Origin: a bacterium
Lineage (GTDB): Bacteria; Armatimonadota; Fimbriimonadia; Fimbriimonadales; Fimbriimonadaceae
Assembly: GCA_027483535.1 (NCBI GenBank)
Contig: JAIXUN010000002.1
Span: 682,001 to 746,000, forward strand
Reading direction: 5' to 3'
DNA: 64,000 nucleotides
Shown here: positions 47,471 through 55,746 of the stretch, piece after piece
Position numbering within the stretch: position 1 is the first letter of the stretch
Layout of the letters: each line of letters starts with the position of its first letter
The notes under the pieces: generated by a model
Databases searched by the model: none
What the model saw: the letters and a program-made list of their open reading frames with translations, nothing else
Told to the model about the DNA's origin: nothing
Program-made: the position numbers and the translations under genes

Positions 47471-48736
47471 GTGCCAACACGTCAACAGCTTCAAGATTGG
47501 GATCGAACCGATGCGCTGGCATCGTTTCGGTCCCAATTCGGTTTTGGAACCGAGCCGAACCTTGTTTACTGCAAGGGGAATAGCCTTGGTCGAATGCCCT
47601 TGGTGGCTAAAACGGCGGTGGAACAAGAACTTGCTCGGTGGGAAGATCGGGTGGTCCGGGGCTGGAACGAGGGTTGGTACACCTTGCCTCAGAAAATCGG
47701 TCAGCAACTAGAACCTGTCTTGGGCGCACGGCCAGGGGAGGTCATCGGCTGCGATTCCACTTCGGTCAACTTATATAAAACCGCCTTCGCCGCATTAGAA
47801 GCCGCTGTTGCCCATAACCCCGGGCGAGTAAACATTGTTTCGGACGCGCACAATTTTCCAAGCGACCTTTACGTCCTTGCCGAGGTGGCTCTGCAGTTTG
47901 GGGGAAGGCTCACAATCGTGCCCGAATCCACCCCGCAAACCATCGACTCCGCGGATCTTCTTGCCGCCACCGACGAAACCACGGCGCTGGTTTCTTACAG
48001 CCACGTCTCCTATCGAAGTGGACAGGTTCACGATTCTCAAACCATCGTAGCCGAAGCACATAAGAAAGGCGCCCGAGTCCTTTTGGACCTCAGCCACGCT
48101 GCAGGCTCGGTCGAGCTGAATCTCCACGATTGGGATGTCGATTACGCAATCGGTTGCGGCTACAAATACCTCAATGGCGGACCAGGTGCTCCGGCGTTCT
48201 TATTTGTTCATACCGGTCTGCAAAACGAATCTAAAATCGCGATTCCAGGCTGGTTTGGTCACGCCCAACCCTTTCAGTTTGACGAGACGTATTCGCCCGC
48301 TGAGGGGATCGACCGATTCCTTGCCGGGACCCCTCCCATCCTCTCGATCGCCGCATTGAGCGCCTCACTTGAGTTAGTGAATCAGGCGGGGATAAGCGCC
48401 ATTGCGGCAAAGGGAAGGGCCCTCACCTCGGCGTTCATCGAACTGCTAGAGCCTCTCATCGAGATGGGCCGAATCGAACTTCTCAGCCCAGCCCTAGCTG
48501 AACAAAGGGGGGCGCATGTCGCTATTCTTTGTCCGAACGCATATCAAGTGGCTCAAGCTCTTATCGAAGGGCACGGGGTAGTCGTGGACTTCCGCCGTCC
48601 AGACGCGTTGAGATTCGGATTTAGCCCGCTCTACACCCGATTCGAAGACGTGTATCTTGCCGCAGAAGCCCTGGCCAAGGTGTTACAGAACAACGAATGG
48701 GAGGAGTACGGTCAAGAAATGAAGCCCGTCACCTAG
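47471..48736 (+). CDS. kynU: Kynureninase
   Basis: This 421-aa PLP-dependent aspartate-aminotransferase-fold enzyme cleaves L-kynurenine to anthranilate and alanine. Recognisable are LVYCKGNSLGRMPL, WNEGWYTLPQKIGQQLEPVLGARPGEVIGCDSTSVNLYKT, VSDAHNFPSDLYVLAEVA, VSYSHVSYRSGQVHDSQTIVAEAHKKGARVLLDLSHAAGSVEL, the PLP-binding Lys in YAIGCGYKYLNGGPGAPAFLFV, and DFRRPDALRFGFSPLYTRFEDVY near the C-terminus. The length is typical. It starts at GTG. No kynurenine monooxygenase or formamidase is in the window, so its pathway partners lie elsewhere. It is convergent with the creatininase-family gene. Confidence 0.95.
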   Translation: MPTRQQLQDWDRTDALASFRSQFGFGTEPNLVYCKGNSLGRMPLVAKTAVEQELARWEDRVVRGWNEGWYTLPQKIGQQLEPVLGARPGEVIGCDSTSVNLYKTAFAALEAAVAHNPGRVNIVSDAHNFPSDLYVLAEVALQFGGRLTIVPESTPQTIDSADLLAATDETTALVSYSHVSYRSGQVHDSQTIVAEAHKKGARVLLDLSHAAGSVELNLHDWDVDYAIGCGYKYLNGGPGAPAFLFVHTGLQNESKIAIPGWFGHAQPFQFDETYSPAEGIDRFLAGTPPILSIAALSASLELVNQAGISAIAAKGRALTSAFIELLEPLIEMGRIELLSPALAEQRGAHVAILCPNAYQVAQALIEGHGVVVDFRRPDALRFGFSPLYTRFEDVYLAAEALAKVLQNNEWEEYGQEMKPVT

Positions 48737-48743
48737 GAAGGCG

Positions 48744-49502
48744 TTACTCCTTGGTGGCCCACCACTTCTGAATAGCCTCTTCCCACGAACCGGAGTAGAA
48801 CCGCTCGACGTAGCCACTCATAGCTGCTTCGCTATCCGCGTAATGAGCGCGCAGGGCGGCCTCATCGCAACCCATCCACGCCTCCCAAGCGGCAAGACCC
48901 TTCGCCAAGATCTCCGCGCCGACCTCCGCCGTCGCCTCGCGGGGGTCTTTCCCAAGCAGTGCGGTTTCCTTAGAAATCTTTGAAGGGTCGTAGCTCTCTA
49001 GGCGCGCCGAACCCGGAAAGAGGGCAAGATACTGCGCCGCTTCCCAGTAGCCCGCGTGATCCAGAAGGTCACCGTCGCCGATCGGTTCCAAGGGGGTGGC
49101 GACATGGACCACCAAGCCTTTGTCCAAGGCTCTCAGAGCCCCCCGATACCATTCGATGAGGTGTCCCTGAGCATAGTGCCCTGTGACGACCAGCATCTTT
49201 TTGAACCCAACCTTAAGGAGCCCCTCGAGCCAAGAATCGATCAACTGAACGTACAAGCCCGAAGGAATCTCCGAAGAAACCGGATGCGGTAGAGCGGTCA
49301 TCGCGTTCCACTGGGTGGGATACAAAACCCCATCTACCCGTTCGGCCAGCCGGCAAGCAAACTCCTGAGCGATCGATCCATCCAGCCCGACCGGAAGGTG
49401 CGCGCCGTGCCACTCAATGATCCCAATTGAGAAAACGGCGGGTCGACCCTCTTGGGCTGCCCGAAGGATCTCTTCCGGAAAGGCGAACTCGGCGCGAAGC
49501 AT
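48744..49502 (-). CDS. Creatininase-family amidohydrolase
   Basis: This 252-aa protein has the metal-binding region SIGIIEWHGAHLPVGLDGSIA (Glu, His and Asp ligands in the family order), ALPHPVSSEIPSGLYVQLID, VVTGHYAQGHLIE (replacing the usual NGHGGN) and LDHAGYWEAAQYLALFP, with the conserved HAG..E motif. Family members hydrolyse cyclic amides such as creatinine or act in riboflavin/F420 or mycofactocin pathways (FAPy deformylase, MftE). The diverged TGHYAQ motif makes the substrate uncertain. It is divergent from the sugar ABC operon. Confidence 0.87.
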   Translation of the reverse strand: MLRAEFAFPEEILRAAQEGRPAVFSIGIIEWHGAHLPVGLDGSIAQEFACRLAERVDGVLYPTQWNAMTALPHPVSSEIPSGLYVQLIDSWLEGLLKVGFKKMLVVTGHYAQGHLIEWYRGALRALDKGLVVHVATPLEPIGDGDLLDHAGYWEAAQYLALFPGSARLESYDPSKISKETALLGKDPREATAEVGAEILAKGLAAWEAWMGCDEAALRAHYADSEAAMSGYVERFYSGSWEEAIQKWWATKE

Positions 49503-49597
49503 GGGCAGTGTTTACCGCAATCACCCCACGAGACCAAGCCGAACCGTTATCCTAATCAACGATTCACGCGCGCGGCAATCGCCCGTGCCCTCAAGAC

Positions 49598-50908
49598 ATG
49601 CGACGAAGCATTCTTCTCTGTTCGATCATCGGCCTTCTCACCGGTTGCGCGGGACCATCTGCAAAGCCGACCCTCCGAATCTCCACCTGGGGGCAGGCAG
49701 GCGATGACAGCGATTACGACCGCCTGGTGGAATCCATCTATGAGGATTTCGAGAAGGTCGCGGCCCGAGAAGGGAAGCAGATCGATGTTCGGGTCGAAAA
49801 GATGCCCGCCGAATACGTTCCAAAAATGGTGCTGGCCCACATCGCCGGGGTCACTCCAGATGTGGTCACGCTAGACGCCTCTAGCAGCGCTCTCTTTGTG
49901 AACAACGGCATGCTCAAAGATCTTTCGCCTTACCTAAGGCAAGAGCCAGAGTTTCTAGAGCAGTTCTTCCCCAACACCCTCCAAACCGCCAAACGGGGCG
50001 ACAAAGTGTTCGCGATCCCCACCGATTTCACCCCGATGGTGGTGATGCTCAATAAGCGACACTTCGAGGAAGCGGGTATCGCTCTACCCAAGCACGGCTG
50101 GACCTGGGACGACTTTCTCCGCATCAGCAAATCCCTCACCGTTCGAGACAAATCAAAACGCAGATACGGATTTCTCCTCACTACCTGGATGCCAGGTTGG
50201 GTGATGTGGCTCTGGAATGGAGGCGGGGAAGTGCTGGACGAGGCGAACCTAAAGGCCACGGGCACACTGGACAGCCCACAAAACATCGCTACCCTCGCCT
50301 TTTTGAAAAGTCTGGTGACCGAACACAAAGTGGCACCCGCTCTCAGTCAAATCCAGGCCTCAGGTGTAGATCTCTTTGCTGCGGGACAAGCTTCTATGCA
50401 GGTCACCGGACACTGGGCGTTGGTCGGCTTTCCCAAAGAACGGAAGGCAGATAACCCAAATGCCCCAACGCTGGACGACATCAGTGTGATGGAACTTCCC
50501 ATCCGTCCCGGTCGAACCGGTCCCTCGAGAACCGTTTTCTATGCCGCGGGCACCGGAATCTCCTCCGCGTGCAAAGATCCCGACCTCGCATGGCAATACA
50601 TTCGCTATTGGGCTTCTCAAGCTAACCAAACCCGATACAACTCGTCTGGAATCGCCATTAGCGCCCGCAAAGACGTTGCCGAAGCGAGGCTTCGAGGTCC
50701 GTTGGGAAGATTGGAGCGCGAGTTTCAGCGAATAGGCCCGCTCGCCGAGCCCCCAATCGGGAGCCGAGTTGAAGGGTACGAGTCGGTAGAAAACGCGGGT
50801 CGAGAGGCGATGGAATCGGTCCTCAGCGGATCTCGAACCCCGGAAGAAGCGCTCAAGATCGCGGCGGCACGGATCGATCGGGAATTTGCGAAGGAGCCAA
50901 GAAAGTGA
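49598..50908 (+). CDS. Sugar ABC transporter substrate-binding lipoprotein (family 1)
   Basis: This 436-aa lipoprotein has a lipobox LLTGC (Cys17). It has the features of family 1 (maltose/oligosaccharide) binding proteins: TLRISTWGQAGD, YVPKMVLAHIAGVTPDVVTLDASSSALFVNNGMLKDLSPYL, VFAIPTDFTPMVVMLNKRHFEEAGIALPKHGWTWDDFLRISKSL, WMPGWVMWLWNGGGEVLD and LFAAGQASMQVTGHWAL. It captures a sugar outside the cytoplasmic membrane and delivers it to the permease pair downstream. It overlaps the first permease gene by 4 bases. The sugar is unknown. Confidence 0.93.
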   Translation: MRRSILLCSIIGLLTGCAGPSAKPTLRISTWGQAGDDSDYDRLVESIYEDFEKVAAREGKQIDVRVEKMPAEYVPKMVLAHIAGVTPDVVTLDASSSALFVNNGMLKDLSPYLRQEPEFLEQFFPNTLQTAKRGDKVFAIPTDFTPMVVMLNKRHFEEAGIALPKHGWTWDDFLRISKSLTVRDKSKRRYGFLLTTWMPGWVMWLWNGGGEVLDEANLKATGTLDSPQNIATLAFLKSLVTEHKVAPALSQIQASGVDLFAAGQASMQVTGHWALVGFPKERKADNPNAPTLDDISVMELPIRPGRTGPSRTVFYAAGTGISSACKDPDLAWQYIRYWASQANQTRYNSSGIAISARKDVAEARLRGPLGRLEREFQRIGPLAEPPIGSRVEGYESVENAGREAMESVLSGSRTPEEALKIAAARIDREFAKEPRK

Positions 50909-51798
50909 GCTCCGCCGCCGCCCGAAAAGAAGCCCGAACCGCTTGGCTGTTCCTAGCCCCGGCTTTCGTGCATCTCATCTGTTTCGCGCTCTTGCCAATC
51001 GCGGTCGCGTTTGGAATCTCGTTCTTCCGGTGGAAACTGTATCGCCCCAATCCTGAGTTCGTCGGGTTCGGCAATTACTTTTCCGCGCTGTCTGATCCCA
51101 CCTTCGGCAACGCCATGTGGAACTCGGCACGGTTTGCCCTGGTGAGCGTTCCGGCCGGAATGATCGTGGCGATAGGCGTGGCGATTCTGCTTGCCGGCAA
51201 GATTCGCGGAAGTGCGATCTACCGCACGCTCTACTATCTGCCCAGCATCTCCTCCGGAGTGGCGCTGGCGATGATCTGGATCTACGTTTTTCTTCCAGAA
51301 ACCGGGCTCATCAACACTGCGTCCAAACTGTTCGGCATTCCCGATACGGACTTTCTTGGCAAGAAAGAGTGGGCGATGTGGGCGCTCTGCTTCATGAGCG
51401 TTTGGACCGGTCTAGGACCCAAAATGCTGCTCTACTTGGCAGGCATTCTTGGAGTCCCGCCCAGCCTTTACGAAGCCGCCATGCTAGATGGAGCAACCGG
51501 GTGGCAAGCGTTTCGGTCCATCACGCTGCCCATGTTGGTGCCGACCTCGTTATTCGTGCTGGTGACCTCCACTATTGGCTCCTTGCAGGTGTTCACGCCC
51601 GTTTACATGATGACGAAGGGCGGACCCGAGGGCTCCACCGAGGTGGTGGGCTATCACCTCTACAACGAGGCTTGGATTCAGTTCAACACCGGGCTAGCCT
51701 CGGCAAAATCGTTTCTGCTTCTTCTGGTGATCGTTGTGATCTCGGTGTTTCAGTTCCGGTTGATGAAATCAGGCATGGAGGGCGCACGTGAGGGATAA
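50905..51798 (+). CDS. Sugar ABC transporter permease (MalF/UgpA type)
   Basis: This 297-aa inner-membrane protein starts at GTG, overlapping the binding-protein stop. It has six transmembrane helices (the first AWLFLAPAFVHLICFALLPIAVAFGI). The cytoplasmic EAA loop YEAAMLDGATGWQAFRSITLPMLVPT contacts the ATPase, and FTPVYMMTKGGPEGSTEVVGYHLYNEAW is typical of MalF-type permeases. It pairs with the MalG-type gene, which overlaps it by 11 bases. Confidence 0.94.
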   Translation: MSSAAARKEARTAWLFLAPAFVHLICFALLPIAVAFGISFFRWKLYRPNPEFVGFGNYFSALSDPTFGNAMWNSARFALVSVPAGMIVAIGVAILLAGKIRGSAIYRTLYYLPSISSGVALAMIWIYVFLPETGLINTASKLFGIPDTDFLGKKEWAMWALCFMSVWTGLGPKMLLYLAGILGVPPSLYEAAMLDGATGWQAFRSITLPMLVPTSLFVLVTSTIGSLQVFTPVYMMTKGGPEGSTEVVGYHLYNEAWIQFNTGLASAKSFLLLLVIVVISVFQFRLMKSGMEGAREG

Positions 51799-52627
51799 GC
51801 CGCTTGAAATCCTGAAGGGGACTCTCGCTCACATGGCTCTCATCGGGCTGGCGATCGCCCTCATGGCGCCGTTTGTGTGGATGGTTTTGGTCTCGCTCCA
51901 CCCTTCCCGAAGCCCTATTCCCGATATCGGCAAACTCGTTCCCAGCCAACCCGAATGGGATAACTATCGCAAGGTTCTGTTCAACCCGGCGATGCCTGTC
52001 GCGAGGTTTTTCTGGAACAGCCTGATCGTTGCCATCGCGGTGGTTTTGGGCCAGCTTTTCACCGCTAGCATGGCGGCTTATGCTCTTGCTAGGTTGAACT
52101 TCAAGGGTCGAGAGACCGTCTTTTCGCTCTTTGTTGGCTCCATGATGTTCGCTGGCCTGGTGCTACAAATCCCCGTCTATCTCCTCATCCGATCGTTCGG
52201 CTGGCTAGATTCCTACGCCGCGCTGATCGTCCCCGGAATCGGCTCTGCCTTCTCGGTCTTTCTTCTCCGACAGTTCTTCCTCTCCATCCCTATGGAACTC
52301 AGCGAAGCCGCCCGGCTAGACGGTGCCACCGACTTTCAAATTTATTCTCGAATCATTCTGCCGCTCGGGAAGGCATCGCTGGCAACGGCGGGTGCGTTCA
52401 CCTTCTTTGGCACTTGGACCGATTTTTTCGGACCGATGCTAGTCACCAACTCCACCGAAATGCGCACGCTCGAAGTGGGTCTGTCTGTTTACAAGAACTC
52501 GTACGGTGGCACCAACTGGCCCCTGCAAATGACCGCCGCCGTGGTGGTGATGATCCCGCTGGTCGCGGTGTTCCTCGCGCTGCAACGTTACTTTGTTCGA
52601 GGCGTGTTGTTAGGTGCAGGCAAGTAA
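51788..52627 (+). CDS. Sugar ABC transporter permease (MalG/UgpE type)
   Basis: This 279-aa protein starts at GTG. It has six transmembrane helices and the EAA loop MELSEAARLDGATDFQIYSRIILPLGKASLATAGAFTF, followed by the usual FGTWTDFFGPMLVTN and the C-terminal LALQRYFVRGVLLGAGK. It completes the pore of the importer. No ATP-binding subunit follows, so a shared MsmX/MalK-like ATPase encoded elsewhere must energise the system. Its 3' end overlaps the convergent gene at 52588 by 40 bases. Confidence 0.94.
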   Translation: MRDKPLEILKGTLAHMALIGLAIALMAPFVWMVLVSLHPSRSPIPDIGKLVPSQPEWDNYRKVLFNPAMPVARFFWNSLIVAIAVVLGQLFTASMAAYALARLNFKGRETVFSLFVGSMMFAGLVLQIPVYLLIRSFGWLDSYAALIVPGIGSAFSVFLLRQFFLSIPMELSEAARLDGATDFQIYSRIILPLGKASLATAGAFTFFGTWTDFFGPMLVTNSTEMRTLEVGLSVYKNSYGGTNWPLQMTAAVVVMIPLVAVFLALQRYFVRGVLLGAGK

Positions 52628-53679
52628 GCCTCCCACGGCTTTGGAGCGCCCCGAGGATCTTCTTCGGGGGCCTCTTCGCGGAGTGGCAATTGACCCTTCG
52701 CAAAGAAGAGATCCTTCGTAGATGACGGATTTTCGACCAAGATTTCTTCGGTGATTTTCGTGCCGTGCGCGGTCTCAATCTGAAACCAGTAGAAGGTCCT
52801 TTTCACGTCGCTGTTGCTCGCCTGGAAAGTGAACGCCTTGATCTGTCCGTAAGGCTCTCCAAAGATGAACGTTTCGCCGAGAGCGATGCCCAGCCCACCT
52901 TTGCCGACGACGAGGTCGAGGGTAGGAACCTTCTTACTGCGCACGAGCCAGGTCGCAATTCCGAACGGAATCAGGAGAGTAAGGTAAGCGAGGGCGGGCA
53001 CTCGGTTCAGCGTGAGAACGGGAAAAGCGATGCAAGTGAGAATGAAAAGCGCGGTCGAGAGCAGCGTCAGCTTTCGAGCGAAAATTGCCGACCAAAGTTC
53101 TTTGACCGGGAATCGTCCAACCTCCTCCCCGATGGCTGAACTCATTTTTCCCTGCCACTCAGCGGGCAGGGTGGCCTTAGAGCGATCACCTAGGCTGCAA
53201 ACGAGGTCTTTCAGAAAGGTGTCTTTGCGCAGGGGAACGGGTAGGGACTCTTCCAAGACCGACAGAAACTTAGCCTTCTTTTCCGCTTCGTCTGAGCCCT
53301 TGGCAAACTCAAACCTTTCAATCTTTCCGGAGACAACCTCTAGTTCGAGAACCCCTTGGATGATCTCCGCTCGGCGCACTGATGCAAGTTCGACGCTACG
53401 TGTGGAGTGCGCAAAGCGATGGTAGAAGACGCCGTCACTAATGGCATACCGGCGTCGGAAGTCGAGCAAATAAACGAACAGGAAAATCGCTAAGTGAAAG
53501 GCGATGATGCAAGCAACGCCTGCTAAAAATGGCTTGCTCGCCGATATAAGATTCGTCAACCGCAATACGACCATCGAAGCGAGAATCGTCGCTATAGGTA
53601 GGAATTGCCATTCCCAAATTTCAAACTTCGCCTCGGGATCCTTAGGCAGCTGTGCTTTTCCGAGGGGCGCCAATCTCAT
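52588..53679 (-). CDS. Membrane protein of unknown function
   Basis: This 363-aa protein has two pairs of hydrophobic helices. The first pair is at about residues 25-72 (FLPIATILASMVVLRLTNLI; FLAGVACIIAFHLAIFLFVYLL). It is followed by a soluble domain of PH-like character (YAISDGVFYHRFAHSTRSVELASVRRAEIIQGVLELEVVSGKIERFEF). The second pair is at ~205-250 (LTLLSTALFILTCIAFPVLTL; ALAYLTLLIPFGIATWLV), followed by another similar soluble stretch (VVGKGGLGIALGETFIFGEPYGQIKAFTFQAS...YWFQIETAHGTKI). An internal duplication is possible. The Pro/Glu-rich tail (EEAPEEDPRGAPKPWEAYLP) lies in the overlap with the permease gene. Confidence 0.6.
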   Translation of the reverse strand: MRLAPLGKAQLPKDPEAKFEIWEWQFLPIATILASMVVLRLTNLISASKPFLAGVACIIAFHLAIFLFVYLLDFRRRYAISDGVFYHRFAHSTRSVELASVRRAEIIQGVLELEVVSGKIERFEFAKGSDEAEKKAKFLSVLEESLPVPLRKDTFLKDLVCSLGDRSKATLPAEWQGKMSSAIGEEVGRFPVKELWSAIFARKLTLLSTALFILTCIAFPVLTLNRVPALAYLTLLIPFGIATWLVRSKKVPTLDLVVGKGGLGIALGETFIFGEPYGQIKAFTFQASNSDVKRTFYWFQIETAHGTKITEEILVENPSSTKDLFFAKGQLPLREEAPEEDPRGAPKPWEAYLPAPNNTPRTK

Positions 53680-53775
53680 TTTGACTCTCTGCCCAAATAG
53701 TACAGGGTTCTAGTCCTTCTGTGAGTTGATGGTAATCATCCTTACCAAAATATTAGGTGGAAGATTCTTTAATGC

Positions 53776-53814
53776 AAAAAATTCCCCCTCAACCGCAGAA
53801 CGGCTGAGAGGGAA
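53776..53814 (-). terminator. Rho-independent terminator
   Basis: A 14-position stem with two mismatches (TTCCCCCTCAACCG/CGGCTGAGAGGGAA, loop CAGAA) is followed on the minus strand by TTTTTT. It serves the lipoprotein gene ending at 53839. Confidence 0.8.
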
Positions 53815-53838
53815 CTTCTGATCTCGGACGAGCCAGAA

Positions 53839-55536
53839 CTAGTCGAGAATGCGAATCTTGATCGCCTTCAACACGCCGTCAACAAACGATCCCTCGGCTT
53901 TCACCACTTGCGATCGCTCGCCGATGATGCCGAAGAAGTTCGACTTGGTGATCTCCTCGCCTCGCTTGTTCGTGATACGAGCATCCGAAAGAACCTCCAC
54001 CGTCAGTTTTCCATCCGGTCGAGTGAATCCTTCCGACTCTCGAACCTCCATCTTAAAGGCGCTGAGTTCGGCATTCGGTTGGGTGGTATCGCCCTTGGCT
54101 TCCGCCACAGAATCATCCTCGCCTTCCAGTTCGAGCTTGCCCGCATAGAACACGCCGTCTCGGAAGCCGCCCTTGATCTCAACTTTCTTCGAGCCTGCCG
54201 CCAGTGCCTCAAAGAAGGCAGCGGCCGAGATCGACTGGTCGTTGACACCGAAGTATTGCGCCCCTTCAACCGCTTGAACCGTCACGGCCTCACTGCCAAA
54301 GTTGAAGCCACTTGCCTCAAAGACAAAGAGCTTGAACTTCTTGAGTGAAGCGTTCGGCTCGGCGGTTTCACCCTTCGCCTCGGCATCACCCATTCCGGCT
54401 TCGCTCTCGATGTGGCAGCTCTTGGCGGTGATAGTGTTCGTCTCAGGGTTGTAAACACCCTCTACTTGCACCACGGGCTCGCTGCCAACGTTGTCAAACG
54501 CGGCAAAGAACTGGTCCTTCGTCAGAATCGCGCCTCGGCGACCCTTGAACTTGGTCGTTTCCGTGGTGGCGACGTCGACAACGTCTCCCTTCGGTACGGC
54601 GCCTCGAATGATTCGCGGTCGAATCTTGAAGGTGCCTGCGGTGGCGTTGGTGTCAAAGCCCGGACCAACGATCTTCGCTTCTTCTCGCTCGTCCTCGTCT
54701 TCGTCCTCAACCTCGGCCTTCACAACTCGGGCGACCAGTCGGCGAGTGGCAGGATCAAATGCCCCGTACACCTCTGCCTTCAGTCCGTTCACCAAGTTGC
54801 CGCCGGTTGTGGCGCCACCTTCGATGAAGATGTCGGTCTCCGAATTCGTTTCTACAACAATGTTTCCACCCGTTCGAAGGCGAAGAATGAACGTTTGGGG
54901 AGGGGTGGGTCCGCTCAGGTCAGCGATCACGCCCTTGAACTCAAAGCGCTCGTGACGATTCGGATCGTCCAAGCCGCTGCCATCGTGGCGCTTCACAACC
55001 GGAGTAACCACTCCACCCGTGACGGTCCAGTTCTTGAGGTCAAAGTCGATAACAAGTCGGTTCGGACCCGGAACGGTCAGATTCGGATCAAGCGCAAGGC
55101 CAATCCGAGACTTACCGTCCGTCGTGTCGTACGTGGCAGGGAAGTTCGCCGTCGTCGTCGCGCCTGATCCGGTCGCAACAAGGGTGACGGTCTTGTCGAG
55201 AATGACCTCGACTTTGTCGTACGTGCCCTCCGGTACTCGGCCTGGGGCGAGCAACAGGAATCGAGCGGTTCCGTCGTTCAACTGTCGCAAGTTAACGGGT
55301 AGTCCCTCAGCACTTTCAAAGACAGTTGTGGAGCTTCCGTCAGACTTCCCAAGCGATCCCTTGTACACCTTCACCCACACGCCCGAGTAATCGGGGGTGA
55401 GGTCATCGGTGATGAAAAGATCTAGTGAAGCCGTCCCAGAGGATGAGGATCCACCGCCGCACCCAAGGACGCTTAGGAGGGTTGCCATGGTTGCAACCAT
55501 CCAAAGCAGAATTGTTTTTAGATTTAACTTCTGCAT
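53839..55536 (-). CDS. Lipoprotein with DUF4382-like and DUF5666-like repeats
   Basis: This 565-aa lipoprotein has a lipobox SVLGC (Cys26) and a Ser-rich linker. A DUF4382-type domain comes first (ASLDLFITDDLTPDYSGVWVKVYKGSL ... GTARFLLLAPGRVPEGTYDKVEVILDKTVTL). Repeated DUF5666-type beta domains of ~75-90 residues follow (FEFKGVIADLSGPTPPQTFILRLR..., AEAKGETAEPNASLKKFKLFVFEASGF..., AEAKGDTTQPNAELSAFKMEVRESEGF..., each ending 'VKAEGSFVDGVLKAIKIR'). Domain names are recalled from family patterns and were not checked. Such OB-like repeats occur on surface lipoproteins of unknown role. A terminator follows; the gene is monocistronic. Confidence 0.82.
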   Translation of the reverse strand: MQKLNLKTILLWMVATMATLLSVLGCGGGSSSSGTASLDLFITDDLTPDYSGVWVKVYKGSLGKSDGSSTTVFESAEGLPVNLRQLNDGTARFLLLAPGRVPEGTYDKVEVILDKTVTLVATGSGATTTANFPATYDTTDGKSRIGLALDPNLTVPGPNRLVIDFDLKNWTVTGGVVTPVVKRHDGSGLDDPNRHERFEFKGVIADLSGPTPPQTFILRLRTGGNIVVETNSETDIFIEGGATTGGNLVNGLKAEVYGAFDPATRRLVARVVKAEVEDEDEDEREEAKIVGPGFDTNATAGTFKIRPRIIRGAVPKGDVVDVATTETTKFKGRRGAILTKDQFFAAFDNVGSEPVVQVEGVYNPETNTITAKSCHIESEAGMGDAEAKGETAEPNASLKKFKLFVFEASGFNFGSEAVTVQAVEGAQYFGVNDQSISAAAFFEALAAGSKKVEIKGGFRDGVFYAGKLELEGEDDSVAEAKGDTTQPNAELSAFKMEVRESEGFTRPDGKLTVEVLSDARITNKRGEEITKSNFFGIIGERSQVVKAEGSFVDGVLKAIKIRILD

Positions 55537-55621
55537 GACGCACGGTCCCTTAGAGGCGATCAGATACAGCGACCCGTAGCACCCCTAAAGACATTGATCA
55601 GACGATCAAACTATATGTTCC

Positions 55622-55631
55622 TTACCGGTAA
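55622..55631. promoter_or_regulatory. Short palindrome and -10-like site upstream of the lipoprotein gene
   Basis: TTACCGGTAA is a perfect 10-bp palindrome. On the minus strand it is followed seven bases later by TATAGT (55610-55615), a plausible -10 for the lipoprotein gene starting at 55536. No clear -35 is present, so an activator site is possible. Confidence 0.3.
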
Positions 55632-55686
55632 ATGAAAAATACATGAAAAAAGGGACATCGCCAAAAAAGGGGGACAGAAAAACAAA

Positions 55687-55723
55687 TGGAACCCCGCTCC
55701 CACATGTCGTGAGCGGGGTTCCA
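55687..55723 (-). terminator. Rho-independent terminator of the S9 peptidase gene
   Basis: A perfect 13-bp stem TGGAACCCCGCTC/GAGCGGGGTTCCA with an 11-nt loop is followed on the minus strand by TTTGTTTTT. It lies 24 bases after the peptidase stop. Confidence 0.85.
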
Positions 55724-55746
55724 CCGGTTCTTGAACCTACAACGGG

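Noticed and set aside
53839-55536. Plus-strand ORFs of 251 and 154 aa within the lipoprotein gene
   Set aside because: Antisense shadows; the minus frame has lipobox, repeats and a matching terminator.
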